Positions 1-7,452 of a DNA stretch of 15,573 nt are shown here, one piece after another. Position 1 is the stretch's first letter, and every line of letters begins with the position of its first letter. The DNA lies in the NCBI GenBank assembly GCA_014523665.1, contig JAATVR010000784.1, forward strand, positions 1 to 15,573, written 5' to 3'. The notes under the pieces are model-generated. The model searched no databases. It worked only from the letters and a program-made list of their open reading frames with translations, and was not told the DNA's origin. The position numbers and the translations under genes were made by a program. Source of the DNA: Nitrososphaerales archaeon TH526. GTDB taxonomy: Archaea > Thermoproteota > Nitrososphaeria > Nitrososphaerales > Nitrososphaeraceae.

Positions 1-74
1 AACCCCTTACTCGCTCTTCTATCAGAGCCGAGCACGACTCCTTCTTTTGTTCTGATACCAACTATTGTGGTCAT
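1..74 (-). CDS. psmB: Proteasome beta subunit, N-terminal part (cut by window edge)
   Basis: Only 24 codons are visible, reading leftward from an ATG at 72-74. The start MTTIVGIRTKEGVVLGSDRR matches the N-terminus of the Ntn-hydrolase beta subunits of the archaeal 20S proteasome: a Thr pair directly after Met (the catalytic Thr is exposed by removing a very short propeptide), then the V-G-I, G-V-V-L and S-D-R-R-A-S pattern in which the Asp helps activate the Thr. The product would form the inner rings of the cytoplasmic 20S particle. A purine-rich Shine-Dalgarno-like stretch (GAAAGGAGA) lies just upstream of the ATG on this strand. HslV-like proteins share the pattern, but in an archaeal setting the proteasome beta subunit is the better call. 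The rest of the gene lies outside the window. Confidence 0.8.
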   Translation of the reverse strand, partial: MTTIVGIRTKEGVVLGSDRRASKG

Positions 75-94
75 TCTCTTTCTCCTTTCACCAG

Positions 95-104
95 ATATAT
101 TTAC
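95..104 (-). promoter_or_regulatory. TATA-box candidate for the proteasome gene
   Basis: On the minus strand the sequence reads GTAAATATAT, centred about 26 bases upstream of the ATG at 74. That is the spacing expected for an archaeal TATA box driving a transcript that starts very near the ATG. A purine-rich ribosome-binding-like motif lies between box and start, so the real transcription start may differ. Confidence 0.35.
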
Positions 105-203
105 ACAAGAGGAGTATTAATTGACCAGCATTTATGGAAATGAGTCACAAGTTATGTAACGCTTTACCAATTAATTTGGGACTTTAACTTTCTATATTAC
201 TAA

Positions 204-612
204 AGATATTTTGAAACTTTCACGCTCCACACTGGGGAATTTATGGATGAATATTATGATGGCTTCAACTCTTGCAACGAAAATGGAAATGAAGAACAAG
301 AAACTAAGCGTGATCAACCCTCATCTCGATCAAGGCCCAACGTGATAGAAGATTTTTGTAATTCATTAAAGAGAGGGGATCTGACTGAGGCCGAGGGTCT
401 CTTGGCATTCACTCCATATCGCAGTCTCTCATTGGGAGCAAGATTGGGATGTGGTTTGATCGACCTTGCAAAAGCATCAGAAAACTAAACCTTTGCAAAT
501 AGGACAGAAGATTGTCTGCAGTTCTGGTACTGATTTTACTTCTTATGAAATCGACTGTTGTAATGAGACTGCACGGTGTTACACACGTTGCCTTAATCAA
601 GTTCATATGTAA
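204..612 (+). pseudogene. Broken small Cys-containing secreted-type protein (HTxEFMxxYxxGFxxC family)
   Basis: The frame is open from 204 and has an ATG at 243, but the family-like pattern begins before that ATG: it reads LHTGEFMDEYYDGFNSC. I know this ending from small exported Nitrososphaeria proteins of the type YDxGYxxGC...HTxEFMxxYxxGFxxC. The N-terminal half and any signal peptide are missing upstream of a stop at 201. Downstream comes a charged Q/S/R linker and a helical stretch with FCNSLKRGDLTEAEGLL, ending at 488. The next frame is open from 460 to 612 and carries a Cys-rich tail (VCSSG...DCCNETARCYTRC, five Cys), so one frameshift near 440-485 would join the two. I see no recognisable enzyme. 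An alternative is that 243-488 is a genuine short hypothetical gene. Confidence 0.45.
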
Positions 613-970
613 GCCCTTAGGCAGCCATATCCAAACAGGATCATAAATTGCTCATCAATTTAAGATTTCCAATCAGTTAGGCATCTTGTGATAGTAATGT
701 GGTTACAATTACAGGTGCAGCAGAAAAGGAGGAAGACTGTAGAAGTAAATCGGTGCGCCTATGAACATGGCTGATCTAGCGCGCCCATCTCCAAAACTGA
801 TATAGGAATCCTGTCCCACAGAACTAATTATTCTGTAGGAATTTAATGATTAATCATTATTTATCTTGTTTACATCTACTTCTTCCCTGTTTAGATGTTT
901 CAGACAACAATCGATCATGTCTGATCTATGTCTGAGCCTCCCTGTACAAAATGAATGACGTATCACTTGA

Positions 971-978
971 TTTAAATA
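971..978 (+). promoter_or_regulatory. TATA-box candidate for the CYTH gene
   Basis: TTTAAATA, a near-consensus archaeal TATA box, centred about 43 bases upstream of the ATG at 1018. It predicts transcription from about position 1000 and a short leader containing a weak purine-rich ribosome site (AGAGG). The rest of 613-1017 shows no coherent gene. It holds a small inverted repeat ACAGAA/TTCTGT around 821-839 and a direct repeat ATGTCTGA around 917-936. Confidence 0.5.
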
Positions 979-1017
979 ATGTAGTTTCATAATCATGTCG
1001 AGGCGCGAGCAGAGGTT

Positions 1018-1918
1018 ATGGTTTATGGCAATCGTCCTATAACAGGACGCGAGTACAAACTAATGCTCAGAACAAGCTTATTTGAGGAAAGGGACAAAGG
1101 CATAAAGGATTTTTTGGGAATTATCGAATCTCAAACAAAGAAATTGGATCTCGACTTTGAGAAGAATGATATAGAGGATGACAAGAACGAAAAAAAACGG
1201 AAAGTTTGGTATTTAGATACCCAAAATTTTGAGCTTCATAAAGACAAATTCTTGTTAAGGATTAGAAAAGAGAAAGATGACGATTACGTAACTGATTTGA
1301 AGTGTAGAAATTCTGATAGATATATTTCAGCATCATATGACTTTTCAACTAGTATAGGCGAACCAAAATTTGAATTTGAGGAGGATATTATCCCAAGGAT
1401 TAACAGTACAAATTCAAAGTCTAACGATTTTGCTAGCAAATTTTCTCACTCTGCATCACTTCATACGAAACAGGAATTAAAGTTAGATACCTTCGGAAAT
1501 CTTTTATCAGTTTTTCCAGGGTTGACACTGCCCGTTAGGCATGAGACTGACTTACGTAAAGTTAACAATTTTGAGGCAAAAGAAATTTCTATCAAGCTTG
1601 GAAAAATCAATTTTTTAGAAAAAGAAATTAGCACTGATGATTTGTGCCTTAATTTCTGGTATTTGTCAGACAGAGCCAGTGATAGTAGAATTTTCATTTA
1701 ATTATAATGCAAAAGGAAAAAACAAGCCGAACGGACCTGACAAAAACATGTTTTTAGAGGAGTTTCCAATTCCCTTAGTAAGAGGGGCGAATGACTTTTA
1801 CCTTTCCTTGCAAGCCGAGGACGAGTTTGTAGACCTTAAGACAGCAAAGACAAAAACTGAATTTGCATATATATCCGCTATTAATGGATTACCGCCGCCA
1901 AAACCACCACAAAAATAA
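1018..1918 (+). pseudogene. CYTH-domain protein (triphosphate tunnel metalloenzyme-like), frameshifted
   Basis: Two overlapping frames make one protein: 1018-1701 gives 227 residues, and the next frame carries on to 1918. Skipping a single base near 1670-1690 gives a 299-residue product. CYTH landmarks are visible: REYKLML near the start (residues 11-17), VWYLDT (63-68), FELHK (71-75), LLRIRKE (79-85), DLKCR (93-97) and FEFEEDI (118-124). The second frame adds VIVEFSFNY and NDFYLSLQ, which fit the last strands and the C-terminal helix. CYTH proteins bind triphosphates in a beta tunnel lined by Arg/Lys and Glu. Here the first Glu of the ExExK metal motif is Gly (G10-x-E12-x-K14), so activity is uncertain. 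The substrate cannot be told. Promoter TTTAAATA and AGAGG support the 1018 start. The break is a real frameshift or a sequencing error. Confidence 0.75.
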
Positions 1919-1933
1919 ACTAAGTAAAATGAG

Positions 1934-2314
1934 GTGAATTTACAAATAAATAACTTAGATGGTCCCACTCTTGCTGCAATAATTAGTATAGTTAGTGTTT
2001 CCTTCGCAGGAACAGGTTTATTCTTCACTGCAAAATCTTTTCGTGAGAATACAAAGAGTCAATATGTACGGATGCTCAAGGAATTTCATTCTGAAATCAC
2101 TTCTCTTGAAAGTTCACAGGAACGAAATTATGAATATGATCTCTTTGCTGCAAAATATCTAAATCTGCATGATACAATTGCTTATCTTGCAATAAAGAAA
2201 ATAATCCCAAAGGATATCGCAAGGTTCTTTGATCCGACCTTTGGAATAGCCTATGCACTACATCAAAGCCAAGTTCTTTCCTCCGGACGCTGCACGATGC
2301 AAGGGATGTTTTAA
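1934..2314 (+). CDS. Small membrane protein, one N-terminal TM helix and cytoplasmic helical domain
   Basis: GTG start 15 bases after the CYTH stop, so probably co-transcribed. Residues about 9-33 form a hydrophobic helix (TLAAIISIVSVSFAGTGLFF). A positively charged KSFRENTKSQYVRMLKEFHSE follows, typical of N-out signal-anchor proteins whose soluble part lies in the cytoplasm and begins with a helix. The layout of one TM helix, then KxxR, then a helical domain recurs at 6704 and 13956 in this window. The last residues (SSGRCTMQGMF) look random. One frame over, the sequence FFPPDAARCKGCFKQMHSEI is open to about 2366 and looks more protein-like, so the C-terminus may be frameshifted after HQSQV near 2270. 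No function is recognised. Confidence 0.6.
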   Translation: MNLQINNLDGPTLAAIISIVSVSFAGTGLFFTAKSFRENTKSQYVRMLKEFHSEITSLESSQERNYEYDLFAAKYLNLHDTIAYLAIKKIIPKDIARFFDPTFGIAYALHQSQVLSSGRCTMQGMF

Positions 2315-2477
2315 ACAGATGCATAGCGAAATCAAACCCATGTATTGTAACGGTATCAACGCCTAATGTACTATATGACTGTACAAATGTCTTTACCTAG
2401 ACTACGCCTATTTATAATAAGATAAGCATGTTAGGACATATATCTAAAATAATTTAGTTAACCAGAGCTAGGCAAAA

Positions 2478-2485
2478 TTTAAGTA
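2478..2485 (+). promoter_or_regulatory. TATA-box candidate for the 2512 gene
   Basis: TTTAAGTA centred about 30 bases upstream of the ATG at 2512, predicting a transcript that starts at about 2508, essentially leaderless. A second AT-rich box (TTTATAATA, about 2411-2419) further upstream could give a longer leader. There is no Shine-Dalgarno motif before this ATG, which fits leaderless expression. Confidence 0.4.
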
Positions 2486-2511
2486 CGAGCACTATCTATA
2501 TCAAGAAATAG

Positions 2512-2994
2512 ATGAGTACGGAAGGACCTAAAGTAATGTGGATTAATCATCTTGCTCTTTTGCCTGGAGATCCGAGTGTTACAACCTCTTTTAATGCGAC
2601 TAGTTCAGGCGTAGGTAGCGGGCTTTCAGGTTTGATAATCCAATCGAATACGGTAGGGGATACCGCCCCTGGAGGCGGTAACAAAGTTGTTGAAACAGCT
2701 CTAGAGATTCCTCCCAAATATAAAGTAAAGTCTGTTCGAGTTTGTTATGAACTATCAAACGATACTAGTTTCATCAGCCAGGTCCGCCTTGCGCAAGTAA
2801 AGGATCCACCTAGCAGCGCTATAGTTCTTTTGGACGATCCTCAAAATCTTACAGATAAAGGTCCACTATGTGTAAACAGCCAGTCAACATCAATCGATCC
2901 CGGCAACGGTCCACTTCTGCTTAGCCTTAGGGTTAATTTTGGACAAACATCTGACAAGATTGTTATCAGAGGATTAGGTTTACTGGTAAGTTAA
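2512..2994 (+). CDS. Conserved hypothetical protein, beta-rich, 160 residues
   Basis: An intact frame with good protein character and an ATG start. Visible features: MWINHLALLPGD near the start (residues 9-20), a Gly/Ser/Asn-rich stretch (about 25-60), VKSVRVCYELSNDTSFISQ (72-90), AIVLLDD (103-109) and a closing LLLSLRVNF...DKIVIRGLGLL. Alternating hydrophobic residues point to a beta-sandwich. There is no signal peptide or membrane helix. I recognise the pattern GGNKVxExAL...PPxYxVxxVRVCYELS as a conserved uncharacterised family seen in bacteria and archaea, but I know no function for it. It stands alone, with its own promoter upstream and a gene-poor region downstream, and is one of the few undamaged genes here. 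Confidence 0.75.
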   Translation: MSTEGPKVMWINHLALLPGDPSVTTSFNATSSGVGSGLSGLIIQSNTVGDTAPGGGNKVVETALEIPPKYKVKSVRVCYELSNDTSFISQVRLAQVKDPPSSAIVLLDDPQNLTDKGPLCVNSQSTSIDPGNGPLLLSLRVNFGQTSDKIVIRGLGLLVS

Positions 2995-3010
2995 TTAATT
3001 TTTAATATTC
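2995..3010 (+). terminator. T-rich stretch after the 2512 gene
   Basis: AT-rich sequence with a run of five T (2999-3003) directly after the stop codon. Archaeal termination often needs only a T-rich tract, so this is a reasonable but weak terminator call. Confidence 0.25.
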
Positions 3011-3225
3011 AGTTTCATTTACATTTGCACTTAGTTGTATCTTCTGATGTATTACTCCTCTATCACTGTATCTTTACACTTTATTTTCTTTGTTTACTCA
3101 TAGCGTAGAACTTCATGAGAAAATATGATATAGTAAGTGAAGGAACATTTGAGTAACTCAAAACGTGTGAGACTATTTCGTCATCCTTCCAGAAGATACA
3201 TAGGTATTCTGGAATAGACGGATAA

Positions 3226-3405
3226 TTTAATGGCAGAACGGTTCATCAAGATACATCATCACTTCAGAAACTGATAGTGTCACTCAGAACGGCAGTAGTT
3301 ATAGATGAATGGAAATTCGATAAGCAGCAGACTTCATATGATGATTTATTGGATTCGTTCAGGCTCTCGTTATGCAACTATGAACTTCCAAAGAACAATT
3401 ATTGA
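3226..3405 (+). pseudogene. Decayed gene fragment, copy 1 (IDEWKFDKQQTSYDD segment)
   Basis: The frame is open between stops at 3223 and 3403 with no ATG. It reads ...SSLQKLIVSLRTAVVIDEWKFDKQQ..., then TSYDDLLDSFRLSLCNYEL. The DDLLDSFRLSL ending has the feel of the C-terminal nuclease end of phage terminase large subunits, but this is only an impression. The same segment occurs again, diverged, at 3554-3635, which shows that it was once a real coding sequence. No start and no other part of the gene is recognisable, so it is a relic. Confidence 0.35.
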
Positions 3406-3553
3406 TAATAGCGGTTTTAAAACCTGCGGATGCCGGTAAGGTAGGTATTTGTCTTTCCAGGACTGCGCAACGAGTAGCACAAGAGCCCGTTGGGACATTG
3501 TGAGTGGATGCTCCAATACAAGATTGAATTTGTGGAAATAAATCCTCGATTTA

Positions 3554-3635
3554 GTGTCGGATGATTGGAAGTTAGATAAACAACAGTCATCATATCATGA
3601 CTGCTTGTTGTAATTATGATCTCCCACTCCCCGCG
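3554..3635 (+). pseudogene. Decayed gene fragment, copy 2 of the same segment
   Basis: It reads SDDWKLDKQQSSYHDCLL followed by a stop at 3611. Over 42 aligned bases it matches copy 1 (from 3304) at about 32 positions, and most differences are silent or conservative (K/K, F/L, T/S). After YHD, about 24 bases present in copy 1 are missing. The homology then resumes as TGTAATTATGATCTCCC against TGCAACTATGAACTTCC. The two copies are thus paralogous remnants of one gene, the second with an internal deletion. Confidence 0.35.
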
Positions 3636-3639
3636 CCTT

Positions 3640-3897
3640 ACTTGGGTATTCCGACAGAATATTTTTTATCTTACCATTCATCTCTAACTGTGAATATCCT
3701 CTATTCTCAGTAGCTACTCTTGAAGAGACCGGAGCTGGCAATAGTGTATCGTTTTATAGCATATCATAGCTGGATGGACATCTACCCCACCATTGAGTCG
3801 TTGGTTCCACCTCCAGGACTGACTTCTTACTCAAAATTCAGAATGGCATCAAAGTGAATCTCCTAACGGAAATTGTGACAACCGATCGTCTTCTGTG
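3640..3897 (+). other. Gene-free stretch
   Basis: No coherent reading frame, RNA gene or repeat seen on either strand. It lies between the second gene relic and the truncated C-terminal end of the broken response regulator, and is probably decayed sequence. Confidence 0.4.
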
Positions 3898-4184
3898 CTA
3901 GTCCGAAGTTCTGACACCCGAAGTTATAAAGCACTTGATATCTTTCTGCAGCAATTTTTGGCATAGTTCAAAGCCATTCATCAATGGCATGTTTACATCA
4001 ACAAGTAACAGGTCGTAAAAATTGGGATTAGAATCCGCCAAAGCTTTTACTGGATTATCATATCTGGAATCTTGCATAGTTGCGTCCCCATTTTTAAACA
4101 TATTCGCAGAATAAAAGCAATAACAGAATTATCGTCAACCACAAGAATTCTCTTACGCTGGCCCTGTGAACCGACTATTGGCGG
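3898..4184 (-). pseudogene. Broken response-regulator receiver domain
   Basis: Reading leftward, one frame gives QRKRILVVDDNSVIAFILRI (about 4168-4105), the beta-1/alpha-1 start of a CheY-like receiver with its acidic DD pair. It then shifts by one base into a second frame (from 4101) with NPVKALADSNPNFYDLLLVD (phosphoacceptor Asp), VNMPLMNGFELCQKL and IKCFITSG (conserved Thr on beta-4). It stops at 3898, before beta-5, so the conserved Lys (K-P) is absent. No in-frame start codon is visible upstream of ILVVDD after the stop at 4185-4187. With a frameshift, a lost start and a lost C-terminus, it is clearly non-functional. The intact paralog is at 8722-9123. Confidence 0.7.
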
Positions 4185-4461
4185 CTATTTTATTCGATCA
4201 TCGTTTGTCAAGATTTTCAAAGAACCATCGAGCTTTAGCTTCAATTTCGATGTTAGATAAAATGAAGCAGTATTTGCATATACCTTTGTGCGGATTACAT
4301 ACAGTAGTGTATTATATCCATAGTTATTATATTCTATAGGGAATTATTTCTGACAGGCTACCAATAAAAAGCATAATAAGTAGATGAAAGATCCAATATC
4401 TGTGGATTTAGAGTTAATAAAAAAAACTTCATGCTGCATGGTTGGAATTTACTGCTAAGAA

Positions 4462-4752
4462 TTGCCAGAGATTGTTTCAATTAGTATCAAACACAATCAA
4501 ATCGTCTTTCCTAAATCCCGAATATTCATAGAGACAGATGTACCAATGAAGGAAGGTTCCATCCAAGGTGCTTTCCAGATACTTAGTTTACTTGGCAGAG
4601 TCCGCTTATCAAGACAGGGTAGACTTGCAACGTGGACGCCTGTTGAACCAATGCTAGAGCGTAAGCATACTCTATATCTTGGAGGATTACTTTTTTCAAA
4701 CGGAGCGGTATCAAAACAAAAGATAGAAATACCGTTCTTTTTTGTAAAATGA
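4462..4752 (+). pseudogene. N-terminal beta domain of a broken S8 peptidase gene
   Basis: A 96-residue frame from a TTG at 4462 (a stop at 4456 rules out an upstream in-frame start). The pattern VSISIKHNQIVFPKSRIFIE ... GSIQGAFQILSLLGRVRLSR ... LATWTPVEPMLERKHTLYL resembles the Ig-like (Big_5/SbsA type) domain with its closing W-x-P-x-x-x-L. I take it as the N-terminal domain of the peptidase encoded just downstream in the same direction. It stops at 4750, and 74 bases of out-of-frame sequence separate it from the next piece. Alternatively it is a separate short secreted-type protein, but the spacing and the family layout I know favour one gene. Confidence 0.5.
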
Positions 4753-4826
4753 AGTGCCCAAATTCTAAAAAATGTAACAGTTAATTATTTATCAAGAATT
4801 GCAATAGATCCGCTTGGTACCAGCGA

Positions 4827-5207
4827 TTGCCACTTGGTGAGCCGACAAAGGAAAAATACGTAGAAATTATGAAGGCAACTCATAACAGGATGGGCGAGCC
4901 TCTGGAGCTTGCATATGATTCGACAGGATACCCAGTGGATTCTAATAAGATATTTAAAAAGATAAAGGAAAATCGTAGTAGAAAATTCGGTAAGTTCCAT
5001 GAAACGTTGTATGAACATCTCGAAAAGTTGAGACCAAACACTCAGGTAGATGTATCTATTTGGATACGGTTCAGCGAAAAGGAACAAGACGATACAGAGG
5101 CATTTGAAAAAACACCGGAGATATCTCCTATTGAATTAGAGGAGAGAAAACAGATTGAAGCTGCGAGGTATCAAAGTAGCAGTTTGGGAGAATTGGGGGC
5201 CGGATAG
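4827..5207 (+). pseudogene. Middle piece of the broken S8 peptidase gene
   Basis: The open frame runs from about 4785 and has a TTG at 4827. It reads LPLGEPTKEKYVEIMKATHN, then GEPLELAYDSTGYPVD and KFGKFHETLYEHLEKL, ending with VDVSIWIRF. This is charged and soluble, as in the region between the N-terminal domain and the prodomain of a large S8 subfamily. The bases around 4807-4837 contain two similar pieces (CCGCTTGGTACCAGC and CCACTTGGTGAGCC), hinting at a small duplication next to the break. At about 5165-5175 the protein stops making sense in this frame, and the next frame takes over directly at the catalytic domain. Confidence 0.5.
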
Positions 5208-6372
5208 GTTTGACGACTTGGAAATTACTGATTCCAAGAATCCCAACCCTGCCACAGATTGGCATGCAACGCTTACGCATGCCATAATAAAGAACAAGGA
5301 AAAGAATAAGCCACACGGGCACGCTCCCTCCTGCGAACTCTATTCAGCTAATGAAGAGGGTACTGATGCATTAGAGTGGGCTGTTCTGGACAAGGAATGT
5401 ACTGTTATTAACCAGAGTTTCCATCGCTCGAAAAAAGACGCCCTGTCATCTACACTTTCGAATGATGATGTGCTAAAAGACTGGCTTGTAGTGCACTGGC
5501 CGTACCCAACGATCATACAGGCTGCAGGTAACTTAAGTGACTTTGACAATATTAATCCGCCAGAAAAAGAATACGTAAATCATAAGGGTTACAATAGCCT
5601 GCGAGTTGGCAACCATGATGATAGTGCAAGTAGTATGTTCAAAAGTGCGTGGCGTAATCCATCTAGTTCGAATGGGGATCGGGAGCTTCCAGAGATTTGT
5701 GCAAATGGTAATGGTAATGATGTGTGGGCAGCAGGAGTACACGGAAATGGTACTAGCTTTGCGTCACCTGCTGTTGCTGGTGTTGTAGCACTGCTTCAGG
5801 GTATCAATAACACGCTCAAGATTTGGCCTGAGGGTTGTCGAGCTATTTTGCTTGCTGGAGCTAAAATTAATGTAACAGGCAGTACATGGTTCGATGATGT
5901 ATTATTAGGTAATGATGCACAGGACGGTTCAGGAGCCCTTGATGCTCTAGAAAGCGCCGAGATAACAAAGAATAGGAGCAAAAAAGATAACGATCCTGCT
6001 ACACAGAGGGGATGGGATATAGGTACTCTTACGTCTACTAGATTTGGCAAAGGCAGATATCTAATGTTTTCCTACAACCTAAAATTTCCAGAGAAGGGAG
6101 GGGCCAATCATGTCAAGGTCGCAATGGCATGGAACAGCAAAGTAACGAGCTCAATCCAATCATCGATACCTATTGATTCTAGCCTTACGATGGATCTTGA
6201 TATAGAGGTTTATGACGACGCAAATATCCTCGTGGGCAAAAGTGATTCATTTGACAACAGTTACGAAATTGCAGAATTTAATGGTGAAGCAGGCAAAATG
6301 TATAAGATCAAAATTAGAAAACACTCAGGCAGTGGTTGGACATGGTATGGCATAGCTTGGACGGTGGTTTGA
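5155..6372 (+). CDS. Subtilisin-like (S8) serine peptidase, catalytic and C-terminal domains
   Basis: 405 residues from the ATG at 5155, though this is probably an internal Met of a longer gene that began at 4462. The S8 core is clear: GIKVAVWENWG (5-15, the usual Asp strand), DWHATLTHAI (35-44, His box with H37), TVINQS (about 83-88), IIQAAGN (120-126, oxyanion Asn126) and GNGTSFASPAVAG (198-210, nucleophile Ser201). The normal D-T-G of the Asp strand is W-E-N, so Glu12 or a nearby Asp17 would have to serve. C-terminally, residues 300-405 form a beta-sandwich (VKVAMAW ... MDLDIEVYD ... YKIKIRKH ... WYGIAWTVV) like prepeptidase or P-type domains. No signal peptide is visible. The family prodomain expected before residue 5 seems to be missing, so the gene is likely inactive or misassembled upstream. 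Confidence 0.8.
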   Translation: MKLRGIKVAVWENWGPDRFDDLEITDSKNPNPATDWHATLTHAIIKNKEKNKPHGHAPSCELYSANEEGTDALEWAVLDKECTVINQSFHRSKKDALSSTLSNDDVLKDWLVVHWPYPTIIQAAGNLSDFDNINPPEKEYVNHKGYNSLRVGNHDDSASSMFKSAWRNPSSSNGDRELPEICANGNGNDVWAAGVHGNGTSFASPAVAGVVALLQGINNTLKIWPEGCRAILLAGAKINVTGSTWFDDVLLGNDAQDGSGALDALESAEITKNRSKKDNDPATQRGWDIGTLTSTRFGKGRYLMFSYNLKFPEKGGANHVKVAMAWNSKVTSSIQSSIPIDSSLTMDLDIEVYDDANILVGKSDSFDNSYEIAEFNGEAGKMYKIKIRKHSGSGWTWYGIAWTVV

Positions 6373-6554
6373 TATAAAAGCACAAGAAAACTTCCTCATG
6401 CTGATGTTTCTGGCAACCATAGGTAAGGAATTTACTGTCAACGATAAATTCATTGCAAAGTGGGGTTCACAGGGCACTGGTTCCTATTTGGTTCCACCCA
6501 CATCAAGAGAGGATAGGACAATACCCAGATACATTCAATGTAATAAGACAAAAT
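6373..6554 (+). other. Short gene-free stretch after the S8 peptidase
   Basis: No gene, T-tract terminator or repeat recognised. It separates the end of the rightward peptidase gene from the end of the leftward small membrane protein, so it is a convergent intergenic gap. Confidence 0.4.
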
Positions 6555-6677
6555 CTAGATAGGAGAGCGTTTTTCTGGCTCAGCCCGTGACTTGCCACGA
6601 CCTAGCTTCCTCATGAATGCGAGTACGCCCAGAATCCCAGTTGCTACGATACCTATGGCCGTAACAATACCAGACAT
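6555..6677 (-). CDS. Small single-TM protein, 40 residues
   Basis: Starts with ATG at 6675-6677 and reads MSGIVTAIGIVATGILGVLA, then FMRKLGRGKSRAEPEKRSPI, stop at 6555. One hydrophobic helix covers residues 3-22 and is followed by a strongly basic tail, the layout of an N-out, C-in membrane microprotein. Composition and the positive-inside pattern argue that it is real despite its size. It is divergent from the gene at 6704, with only 26 bases between the start codons. The function is unknown. It may act with its divergent partner, but that is inference from position alone. Confidence 0.55.
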   Translation of the reverse strand: MSGIVTAIGIVATGILGVLAFMRKLGRGKSRAEPEKRSPI

Positions 6678-6703
6678 CTGACTTAACTACTTTAACTCTA
6701 CTC

Positions 6704-7387
6704 ATGGTCTGTGCTTTCATTACAGCAATGTCTTCATTGTGGCTTTGTCAAGTTGCTATGGGGGACTTGGCACAAAATGGATCTATCACGATTACTGGAT
6801 TAAGAAATAATACAAATGTATTCGTAAAAGATTCTGACTCTGATAACACTTCATTAATTATTGGTTATCTCACCGCTACTGGAGCTATTGCAACTGTGGC
6901 TATTGGATTCAGTAAATGGTTAGCAGATCAGAAGCAAAATCGAGCTACAAGAGAGCTTGAGACAGTAAAGGAGATAGTCATGCCACTTGTCAATCAATTC
7001 GATAAGTCCGACAAGATGCTCTATGCCAAGCAAATTTTAGATAGTTTCACGCCTCCTCTTCAAAGGGAGTGGGCATATCCTAAGGAGCACTATAGTATAA
7101 AGAATCTAGACGAAATTCTACGGTACCATAAAGACAGGGCCATCTCCGATCCGGGAGAAATAAGCATCAGAGAAAGCTTCGACGAACTGTTCAATTTTTT
7201 TAGCAAACTAGAATATTTGTTTTCAATAGGCTTATTGACAGAAAGGCAACTTGAATATTTTCTTTATTATATCAAGAAAGCAGGTGATCAAAGTGCAGTA
7301 GCGAATTTTGTAAGAACCTATAACTTCCCTCTGCATGGGAAATTGGATCCTCGACTTAATTCTATGATTCACAATGATAAATTATGA
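6704..7387 (+). CDS. Membrane protein with one TM helix and cytoplasmic helical domain
   Basis: 227 residues with an intact frame. The N-terminus (VCAFITAMSSLWLCQVAMG) is hydrophobic and may be a signal peptide. A short extracytoplasmic piece rich in Asn/Thr/Asp follows (25-48, possible N-glycosylation sequons such as NGS, NNT, NTS). A TM helix spans about 50-70 (LIIGYLTATGAIATVAIGFS), then comes a charged KWLADQKQNRATRELETVKE coiled segment and a helical domain ending LFNFFSKLEYLFSIGLLTERQLEYFLYYIKK. The same design (extracytoplasmic start, TM, K/R-rich helix, helical cytoplasmic domain) recurs at 1934 and 13956. The family is not recognised. ATGs at 6728 and 6758 are alternative starts. Confidence 0.65.
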   Translation: MVCAFITAMSSLWLCQVAMGDLAQNGSITITGLRNNTNVFVKDSDSDNTSLIIGYLTATGAIATVAIGFSKWLADQKQNRATRELETVKEIVMPLVNQFDKSDKMLYAKQILDSFTPPLQREWAYPKEHYSIKNLDEILRYHKDRAISDPGEISIRESFDELFNFFSKLEYLFSIGLLTERQLEYFLYYIKKAGDQSAVANFVRTYNFPLHGKLDPRLNSMIHNDKL

Positions 7388-7410
7388 TACTAAAGTGAAA
7401 GCATGTCACG

Positions 7411-7452
7411 CGCCTTAATTTGAGATTGTTCGATAATGCTTATCTCAAGGCG
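7411..7452. repeat. Inverted repeat (hairpin) behind the 6704 gene
   Basis: Perfect arms TTGAGAT (7420-7426) and ATCTCAA (7442-7448) are extended by CGCC (7411-7414) and GGCG (7449-7452), with a five-base bulge on the left side. It lies 24 bases after the stop of the preceding gene. It could fold in the mRNA 3' end, but there is no T tract, so I do not call it a terminator. The 7453-7734 stretch after it holds only an unconvincing 77-codon frame (7479-7712) that I do not call. Confidence 0.4.

Noticed and set aside
409..606. 65-codon minus-strand frame.
   Set aside because: Antisense to the more convincing Cys-rich plus-strand sequence at 460-612.
3500..3563. Short plus-strand stretch reading EWMLQYKIEFVEINPRF, reminiscent of IS200/IS605 TnpB (…EYKA…VxxVDPRYTS).
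   Set aside because: Only about 18 residues, with no Zn-finger Cys pairs, no DED residues and no element ends. Too weak to call a transposase relic.
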